NCBI RefSeq assembly: GCF_000359745.1
Contig: NZ_AQHN01000016.1
Location: forward strand, 1 to 64,000
Length of the DNA stretch: 64,000 nucleotides
Source: Rhizobium freirei PRF 81
GTDB lineage: Bacteria > Pseudomonadota > Alphaproteobacteria > Rhizobiales > Rhizobiaceae
Reading direction: 5' to 3'
Under the pieces are notes generated by a model. It worked only from the letters and a program-made list of their open reading frames with translations. It did no database searches and was not told the origin of the DNA. Positions 1 through 8,800 of the stretch are shown here, one piece after another. The first letter of the stretch is position 1. Each line of letters begins with the position of its first letter. The translations under genes and the position numbers were made by a program.

Positions 1-2136
1 CCCCTGGAATCTCATGCTCAGCCGGCGGCCTTCGTCACGCCGAACGAGATGGGTGTCGGCAGCCTTCTCCTGCAGACGACGCAGGACGGCAGATATATCG
101 AGGCACCACGCCTTGCGACCGATGTCGACATCGACATCAACGGCCCGACGGCACGCGCGGTTCTCACTCAGGCCTTCGAGAACTCGACCGACAAATGGGT
201 CGAAGCCCTCTATGTTTTCCCTCTGCCGGAAGACAGTGCCGTCTACTCCCTGAAGATGATCGTCGGCAATCGGGTCGTCATCGCCGACATCAAGGAGAAG
301 CAGGCCGCACGCGCCATCTACGAGCAGGCTCGCAAACAAGGAAAGAAAGCCGCTCTCGTGGAACAGCAGCGGCCGAACGTCTTTACCAATGCCGTCGCCA
401 ATATCGGCCCGCACGAAAAGATCGTCGTCCAGATCGAATATCAGCAGGCGATACGCCTGGCGGATGGCCGCTTTTCCCTGCGAGTTCCATTGGTCGTCGC
501 ACCGCGCTACACCCCGCAGGATGCATCGCCGATCAGCCAGCAAGCCGAGCTGAAGGCCGGCTGGGGACGGACCCAGGACAGCAAGTATCGGAAAGCCGGC
601 GACAAGCCCGTCTCCGTGCCCCTGATGGCGCCGGGCAGTGATCGCACCAACCCTGTTACGCTGAAAGTCAATCTCAATGCCGGCTTTCCGCTCGACGAGA
701 TCAAAAGCCTCTACCATACGGTCAAGATCGACCGGCTGAACGATAGCGCACGGCGGATCGTTCTGGACGGCGATGTGGCGGCCGACCGCGATTTCGTTCT
801 CGAATGGAACGCAATCGCCAGCAATGTGCCAAGCGTCGGCCTGTTCCGCGAGCATGTCGGCAAGGATGATTACGTGCTTGCCTATGTGACGCCGCCGGCG
901 GTAGCGACGCCGCAAAAGGCCGGCCGCGAAATTGTCTTCGTCATCGACAATTCCGGCTCCATGGGCGGCACGTCGATCCAACAGGCAAGGGCTAGCCTCG
1001 ATTATGCTCTCTCCCGGCTCGAACCGAGCGATCGCTTCAACGTTATTCGCTTCGACAACACGATGACCAAATTCTTCCCGGATTCGGTCTTGGCGACTGC
1101 TGACAATATCACTTCGGCCCGCCGCTTCGTCATCGGTCTGGAGGCTGCCGGTGGAACGGAAATGCTGCCGCCGCTCAACGCCGCGCTCGACGACAGCCAT
1201 CAGGCCAATGGATTGCGTCAGGTCGTTTTCCTCACCGACGGCGAAGTCAGCAATGAGCAGCAACTTCTCGATGCGATCGCAAAGTCACGCGGACGCTCGC
1301 GCATCTTCATGGTCGGCATCGGTTCCGCGCCGAACACCTATCTGATGACCCATGCCGCCGAACTCGGCCGCGGCAGCTTCACCCATATCGGTTCGGTTGC
1401 CGAGGTGAACGAGCGCATGCGCGCCCTCTTCGACAAGCTGGAAAACCCAGCCGTCACCGATGTCGCGGCGGTCTTTTCGGAAAAGAATGTCAGCCTGTCC
1501 CCCAACCTTCTGCCCGACATCTATCATGGCGAACCGCTGGTCCTGGCTGCCCGCATGGGCAAAGCCACCGGCACCCTGACCGTCAGCGGAATGGTCGGCG
1601 ACCGGCCGTGGACGATCTCGCTGCCGCTCGATCAGGCAAGCAGCGCCAAGGGCATTTCCAAGATCTGGGCGCGCCGCCAGATCGACGATGCCGAGGTCAA
1701 TCGCTCCCTGGGCAAGATCACGCAGGCGGAAGCGGACAAGCGCATTCTTCAGCTGGCGCTCGATCACCATCTGGTCACGCGCCTGACCAGCCTTGTCGCC
1801 GTCGATACCAAGCGCCTGCGCCCTCTGAACACGCCGCTGACCGAGGCCGATATCCCCCTGCAGCTGCCGGCCGGCTGGGACTACAGGACGCTCCTTGGCA
1901 TCGGCACCGCCCGCGATGCAACGGCCGACAGTAAGCGTCATCAGACGGTCGACACGATACAAAATGTGGACGGCAACGCGGAGATGCAGGTCGAACCGAT
2001 CTCCGCACCGCCTGCGGCGAACCTTCCCCTGCCGCAGACCGCAACGCCTGGGCAGCTCCTCATTCTGCAGGGATTGCTTGCTCTCTTGCTCGGGGCTTCG
2101 CTTCTGGCCTGCGCATCGCGGAGGAGCAAGGCATGA
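1..2136 (+). CDS. VIT/VWA domain sortase-target surface protein (5' truncated by window edge)
   Basis: The frame is open from base 1, so the true start and probable signal peptide lie upstream; an internal ATG sits at 49. Counting from that ATG, residues about 15-150 resemble a VIT (inter-alpha-trypsin inhibitor) domain. Residues about 292-470 form a VWA domain with the MIDAS motif DNSGSMGG. The C-terminus has a proline-rich LPLPQTAT stretch, a hydrophobic helix and a short basic tail (SRRSKA), the layout of a sorting signal. This matches the family known as marine proteobacterial sortase target protein. The stop overlaps the start of the sortase gene by four bases (ATGA), so the two are translationally coupled. 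The expected role is a surface- or periplasm-anchored adhesion protein processed by the neighbouring sortase. The substrate function is inference; the domain call is firm. Confidence 0.9.
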   Translation, partial: PLESHAQPAAFVTPNEMGVGSLLLQTTQDGRYIEAPRLATDVDIDINGPTARAVLTQAFENSTDKWVEALYVFPLPEDSAVYSLKMIVGNRVVIADIKEKQAARAIYEQARKQGKKAALVEQQRPNVFTNAVANIGPHEKIVVQIEYQQAIRLADGRFSLRVPLVVAPRYTPQDASPISQQAELKAGWGRTQDSKYRKAGDKPVSVPLMAPGSDRTNPVTLKVNLNAGFPLDEIKSLYHTVKIDRLNDSARRIVLDGDVAADRDFVLEWNAIASNVPSVGLFREHVGKDDYVLAYVTPPAVATPQKAGREIVFVIDNSGSMGGTSIQQARASLDYALSRLEPSDRFNVIRFDNTMTKFFPDSVLATADNITSARRFVIGLEAAGGTEMLPPLNAALDDSHQANGLRQVVFLTDGEVSNEQQLLDAIAKSRGRSRIFMVGIGSAPNTYLMTHAAELGRGSFTHIGSVAEVNERMRALFDKLENPAVTDVAAVFSEKNVSLSPNLLPDIYHGEPLVLAARMGKATGTLTVSGMVGDRPWTISLPLDQASSAKGISKIWARRQIDDAEVNRSLGKITQAEADKRILQLALDHHLVTRLTSLVAVDTKRLRPLNTPLTEADIPLQLPAGWDYRTLLGIGTARDATADSKRHQTVDTIQNVDGNAEMQVEPISAPPAANLPLPQTATPGQLLILQGLLALLLGASLLACASRRSKA

Positions 2137-2786
2137 TCGCCGCCGATCGCATCCAAAGCATGGGGAGCGCGCCAGCGCGCTCCCTTATTACAGTCACTGC
2201 CGGCATTTTGATTGCGATCGGCCTGTTCCTTGCCGCACAGGGAGGGTGGATTTATGCCAAGGCGGCCATTGCGCAGGTTCTGCTCGAGCGCGCCTTCGCG
2301 CAGAGCATGACCTCCGGCTTGCCGGTCAAGCCCTGGAGCTGGGCCGACACCTGGCCGGTGGCGCGCATCGAAGCGCCGCGTCTCGGCGCTTCCGCCATAG
2401 CGCTCAAGGGCGCAAGCGGCCAGGCTCTCGCCTTCGGTCCGGGACATCTCGACAATACGCCGCAGGCGGGCGAGGAAGGCATGGCGGTCTATGCCGCACA
2501 CCGCGACACTCACTTCACTTTCCTCAAAGATATCAAAGAGAACGATCAGATCCGCATCACGCGCCGCGATGGCCAGGCCTTCACCTTCCGCGTGACACAT
2601 ATGGCCGTTGCCCGCTGGGACGAGGCCGAGATCGATCCGAACGCGCGGGGTGTTCATCTCGTTCTGGCGACATGCTTTCCCTTCGACGCCGTGACATCGG
2701 GTCCGCTTCGCTATCTGGTCTACGCCGATCTGGAAGAGAGCGCCGCGCCGCGACGAAGCAAGAACCCATTACCTGCACGCCGATGA
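2133..2786 (+). CDS. Class GN sortase
   Basis: This 217-residue transpeptidase is expected to cleave and anchor the preceding VIT/VWA protein at the outer face of the inner membrane. Residues about 17-40 form one N-terminal membrane helix. The catalytic triad is visible: His123 in YAAHRDTH, Cys181 in LVLATCFPFDA and Arg193 in GPLRYLVYA, matching the sortase His/TLxTC/Arg pattern. The ATG overlaps the upstream stop. Proteobacterial sortases of this type are normally encoded beside a single dedicated target, as here. The gene ends 54 bp from the convergent adhesin gene. Confidence 0.92.
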   Translation: MIAADRIQSMGSAPARSLITVTAGILIAIGLFLAAQGGWIYAKAAIAQVLLERAFAQSMTSGLPVKPWSWADTWPVARIEAPRLGASAIALKGASGQALAFGPGHLDNTPQAGEEGMAVYAAHRDTHFTFLKDIKENDQIRITRRDGQAFTFRVTHMAVARWDEAEIDPNARGVHLVLATCFPFDAVTSGPLRYLVYADLEESAAPRRSKNPLPARR

Positions 2787-2840
2787 GAACAGTTTGAAGG
2801 TGGTTCGAAATGTCCAGGCCCTCGTTGCGGCAATTCAGTC

Positions 2841-5800
2841 TCACGGCGCCGGCTGCACGACACAGCCTGCCCCATCACCAAGGCAGACGACAGTACCATC
2901 GAAACGCGGATCGACGATGTAAGGGCTGCCTGTCCCACCGCTGGCGAAGGTCGGGGGGCCGGATTGCCCCTCGACCGGCGGTAGCGACGGCGTGTCGGGG
3001 GCGAAGCTGCGCGGCGTGTTGACGCTGGCCAGCTCCATGGTCGGGTTCGCAGGCGCGGCGGTCACCGTCAGCACGCCGCCGACGAAGCTGAGATCGTAGT
3101 TGACCGAGGCGGCGAGCGTCCCTTGCGTGATGGCATAGCTACCAGGGGCGGAGCTCCGGTCCGCCGTTGTTGCCAAAACTCCCGACAGGCCGTCGCCATT
3201 GACGAGGCCGGCACCGCCGATCGTGTAGGTGAAGAGCGGATTGGCAACACCGCTGAACCGGCTGGCGTTGTTGGCGGTCACCGTGATGGCGCGCGGCATC
3301 ACCGTCAGATTGGCGCCAGTATAGTTGATCGCGTAATTGCCATTGCCGAGCGTGCCGAGACCGATCGCGTAGGTGCCGATGCCGGAACCGGTCGCAGCCG
3401 AGCTCGCAAGACTGCCCGTCAGCGTGTCGCCGTTGATGAGGCCCGAGACGGTGTAGCCGAAGACCGGGTTGGCATCGCCATAGGTGCGGCTGGCACGGTT
3501 GGCGGCAACGGCAAGTGCGCGCGGCGTGACCAGGAGATTGCCGCCGATGAAGGTCAGGTCGTAATTGCCGAACGCGGCAAGCGTCCCTTGCGTGATCGCG
3601 TGATTGCCGACGCCCGAGGCAGTCGTCGCCAAGGTCGTCAGACCGCCGGTGAGGCTGTCATTGTTGACGAGGCCTGCGCCGCCGATCGTATAGGTGAGCG
3701 CCGGATTGGCATCGCCATAGACGCGGCTTTGATTGTTGGCGGCAACCGTGATCGCCCGCTTGTTGACCGTCAGGTCCGCAGCGGTGAAGCTCAGGTCGTA
3801 ATTGCCGGAGGCGGCCAACGTCCCCTGCGTGATGCGATAGGTGTCGACATTCGAGATGCCGGTGGCCGAAGTCGCAAGCAGGCCTGACAGCGCATCGCCA
3901 TTGACCAGGCCCGCTCCGCCGATCGCGTAGGTCAGCGTCGGGTTGGCATCGCCATAGGCACGGCTCTGATTGTTGGCAGCAACCGTGATCGCCCGCCTGC
4001 TGACCGTCAGGTCCGCACCGGTATAGCTGATGGCATAGTTGGGGTTGCCGAGTGTCCCCTGCGTAATGCCATAGGTGCCGACGGTCGAATGCTGATCGGC
4101 CAATGTAGTGAGTGCCCCTGAGAGCGTATCGCCATTGACGAGGCCACTCCCCGCGACGGAATAGGTGAAGACCGGATTGGCATCGCCATAGGCACGGCTG
4201 GCGGCATCGGCCGTAACGCTGATTGCGCGCTGGCCGATGTCCGCAAGTGTCGTCGCGGTGTCAGCTGTAAGCATATAATTGCCCGCATCCGCGCCGGCGA
4301 GCGAAAGTCCGGAGATGGTGACGGTCTTGCCGGTGCCGGCATTCTTGTCGGAGAAGGTGCCGCTGAAGCCGTTGCCCAGCGAAAGCGTATCGCCTGATAC
4401 CATGCCGTTGAAGACCGCGCGGCCCGTGTTCAGCGTCGCATCGGTCATACCGTTATAGGTCTTGCCGTTGGCCGTGATACCGCCGATCGAGGAGATCACC
4501 GCCTTGGCGATATCGACCGTATCGGTGCCGCCGGCCAGCGTGTAGTTCGAGGCCAGCCCGCCATTCGTGCCATCGCCCAGAGCCAGCGAGGCAAACGTCA
4601 CGCCCTTGCGCGACCCGGCATTCTTGTCGGCCATGGTGCCGGTGCCGGACAGCGCTAGCGTCTCACCGCCGACCAGGTTCGACAACGTGAAGATCGAGGC
4701 ATCGAGATCCGTCGAGCCGTTATAGGTGCGGCTGCCCGAGAGGTTGATGACACGCTGGCCGATATCGGCGAGCGTCGTTGCCGTATTCGTATCCAGCCTG
4801 TAGTTCCGCGCGTCGCCGCCGCCCAGCGTCAGGCTGGAGATGTTGACTCTCTTGCCTGCTCCGACGTTTTGGTCGGAGAAGGCGCCGAGCGCGGTGCCGA
4901 CCGTCAGGCTATCGCCTGCGATCAAGCCATTGAAGACGGCGCCGGACGTGTCCAGCCTCGTATCTGTGGTGCCGTCATAGGTCTTGTTTCCGGCCGTGAT
5001 GCCGCCGATCGAGGTAATGATGGCCGGCGTTATGGTGCCGTAGCTGGTCGTGCTGGTGATGCCAAGTTGGTAATTGTTGGCATCCGCACCGGTTATGTAA
5101 AGACCATTGATGCTGACCGTCTTGGACATGCCGGCATTCTTGTCGGAGAAGTTGGCGCTCGTGTAGCCAACATGCATGTCATCGCCGCTAAATGGCATCG
5201 TGTAGATATTGACGGTGGCCGCGGTCGTACCGTCATAGACCTTGGTGTTGACGCTGGTGCCACCAAAGAACACATAGGCCTTGGCGATGTCGGCCGTGGT
5301 CGTCGCCGTATCGGAGGTAAGCGTATAGTTGTCGGCATCCGTGCCGCCGAGCGACAACCTGCTGATGCTGACCGTCTTGCCGGTGCCGGCATTCTTGTCG
5401 GAGAAGGTGCCGGTGGAGGTCGCAACCGTCAGCGCGTCACCCGCAATCATGCCGGTGAAACCCGCGCCCGACGTGTTCAGCACGGCAGTCGTGTTGCCAT
5501 TATAGGTCTTGTTGTTCGCCGTGATGCCGGTGATGTCAGAGATCGTCGCCTTGGCGATATCGGCCGTGGTCGTCGCCGTATCGGAGGCAAGCGTATAGTT
5601 GCCGACATCCGCGCCGCCGAGCGTCAGGCCGGAGATATTGACCGTCTTGCCGGTGCCGGCATTCTTGTTGGCGAAGGCACCGCCGGAGGTTGCAACCGTC
5701 AGCGCGTCGCCGGCCGCCATGCCGGTGAAGCCCGCACCCGCGGTGTTCAGCGCCACATTGGTCGTGCCGTCATAAGTCTTGTTGCCGACGGTAATGCCGG

Positions 5801-8800
5801 TGATCGCAGAGATCGTCGCCTTGGTGATGTTGGCCGTCGCCGTCGCCGTATCGGAGGTAAGCGTATAGTTGCCGGCGTCTGTGCCGCCGAGCGAAAGCGA
5901 GGAGATGCTGACCGTCTTGCCGGTGCCGACATTCTTGTCGGCGAAGGCGCCGGTGCCGCCGCTGACCGTCAGAATATCTCCGGCGATCATACCGTTAAAG
6001 ACGGCACCCGCCGTGTTCAACGCCGCATTGGTCGTGCCGTCATAGGTTCTATTGATTGCCGTGATGCCGGTGATGTCGGAGATCGTCGCTTTGGCGATGT
6101 CGACCGTGTCGGTGCCGCCGATCAGCGTATAGTTCGAGGCGAGGCCGCCATCACCATTGATGCTGTTGCCCAGAGCCAGCGTGCCAACCGACAGCACCTT
6201 GCCGGTGCCGGCATTCTTGTCGGCCATGGAGCCCACGCCGGTCAGCGTCAGCGTCTCGCCATTGGCGAGATTGCCGAGTGACAGGTTGCCGACGGCGACA
6301 TTGGTTGTGCCGTCATAGGTTCGGCTGCCGGTCAGGCTCAGCACGCGCTGCGAAATCGTCAGCGCGCCGCTATAATCGATATAGGCCGTGCGAGGACCGT
6401 TCTCCGTCACCGAGACGATATCGGGGTCGGAATAATTATAGGTTCCGGCATTGGTCGTGCCCGTAATCGCGCTGCCCCAGGCAAGCGACACATTGCCTGT
6501 GCCGACGCCCGACAGCGTCGCGCCGGTAATCGCAGAATTGGCGTCGCCATAGCTCCGCGTGCCGTTACCGATCTTGACATAGTCGTCATAGAGCCCGCTG
6601 CTGAGCGAGCGCAGCATCATGTAGCCACCATTGGCGCCGCTTGTCGATTTGCCCCAGACATTGGCCAAATCCCAGCCGGCATCGATGAAGCTGAAGGGAT
6701 CGGCCATCTGCGCTGTGGTGAGGCCGGTTGCGGAAAATGTCCCGAGATTGCGACCATTCCCGGACGGCTGTCCTGTGGTGTCGATGTCCCAGAAACTATT
6801 GGTGATATTGGAACCGCTTTCAGTGGCACCCACCAAACCTCCGATGTCGGAGCTGCCGCCAACTAATCCGGTCGCATAGGCGTTGGAAATCGTACCTCCC
6901 TGGTCATAGCCCACCAGACCACCAATAAGTTGGAAACCGCTGACGGCGCCGCTGGCATAGGAATTGCTGATCCTGCCGGAGTAGTTCTCGCCAACCAGCC
7001 CACCCACTTCTTGGCTGCCGCTGACGGCGCCGCTGGCATAGGAATTGCTGATCCTGCCGAAGTAGTTCCGGCCGACCAGCCCGCCGACTAAACCTCCACC
7101 AGAGACGGCAGCGGTGCTGTAGGAATTTCTGATCGAACCTATGTTGAAGCCAACCAACGCGCCGACATACAAGTTGACGCCCCTGACCGACCCTCCAACA
7201 AGCCCCACATTGCTGATCGATCCGCTCGACTCTCCGAACAGACCAACATCGTCATTGCCGGTCACGGTGAGGGCGCTGATAGTGTGGTTATTACCGTCGA
7301 GGATGCCTGCGAACCGAGTGTTGGAGTTCCCGAGCGGGACCCAGCCGTTCGTCGACCAGATGCCGGAGGCGTTGGTGCCCGACGTCTCGCTGGCGTCGAT
7401 ATTGTTGGCGAGCGTGTAGTTGCCGTTAAGGTTCGCGCCGATCAGCGCGAGTTGATGCAGATTGGTGATGACGCCGTTGGCGGCAGCCTCCGAGCGCAGG
7501 ATCGGCCGCATATCCCCGGCCTGGTACCAAGTGTTGGCAAAATCCCAGCCCGCGTAACTGGATGAATCGCGCGCCTGCCCCGTGGTCAGGCCGGTCGCGG
7601 AGACGATACCCCCACAGGATCCGCAAGCCGAGGACTGACCGGTGGTGTCCATGTCCCAGAACGAGGTCGTGATGGTTCCGTAGTTGTCACCGGTCAACCC
7701 GCCAAGGCTGCCCGTGCCGCTGACCGAGCCGCTGGCATAGGAATTGGTGATACTGCCCTGGGAATGGTTAGAACCCACCAGTCCGCCGACGGAGGAGTTC
7801 ACCCCGCTGACCGAGCCGGTGGCATAGGAATTGGTGATCGTACCTTCGTTGATACCGACGAGCCCGCCGGCTTTACCCGCGCCGGCCCTGACCGTAACGC
7901 CGATCGCATACGCATTGATTATCGTACTCACACTTACGCCCGCCAGCGCGCCGGCATAACCGCCGCTGATCGATCCGCCGACGAGCCCGACATTGCTAAC
8001 CGATCCACCCAGGATGCCGCCGAACAAACCAGCTAAGGTCGGAGAACCCGGATAATGGGAATTGTCGGATTGGCTCTCGGCCAAGGAAACGGTGAGGCCG
8101 CTGATGGTGTGGCCATTGCCGTCGAACGTGCCGCGGAATTGGGTGTAGTCGTCGCCCACAGGCACCCAGCCGCTCGTCGACCAGACATCGGCGGCATTGG
8201 TGCCGGCAGTGGCGCTGGCGTCGATATTGCCGGTGAGCCTGTAGCTGCCTGCAAGATTCGCACCCATCAGCGCAAGCTGGTGCAGGTTGGAGATGGTGAC
8301 GACGCCGTTTGCGTCGGCAGTAGCTGCTTCCGAGCGCAGGATCGGGCGCATGTCGCCGCTCTGATACCAGGTGTTGGCGAAGTCCCAGCCCGAATAGCTC
8401 GATGGATTGCGCGCCTGTGCAGTGGTCAGGCCGGTCACGGAAAGCGTGCCCAAATTGGTGCCCGCGCCGGATGATTGTCCCGTGGTTTCCGTATCCCAGA
8501 AGCTGTTGGTGATGATGCCGCTGCCAAAATTGTAGCCCACGAAACCGCCAACATTGCCCGCAGTACCACTGACAGCGCCACTGGCATAGGCATTGCTGAT
8601 GGTTCCGTAAAAATTTTGACCCGCCAAGCCGCCGACGTAGACGATGCCGCTAACCGCACCGGTGGCATAGGCATTGGTGATGATCCCAGATGATCCCATC
8701 CCCACCAGGCCGCCAACGTAGAGGGAGCCGCTAACCGTACCGGTGGCATGAACGTTGCTCATGGTGCCACTATTGAAGCCAACCAGGCCGCCAGTAATGG

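Noticed and set aside
4869..6281. A 470-residue plus-strand open frame
   Set aside because: It is antisense to the YDG repeats of the adhesin; its own repeats (GILVGEGA-type) mirror the coding repeats of the real gene, and it lacks any family signature.
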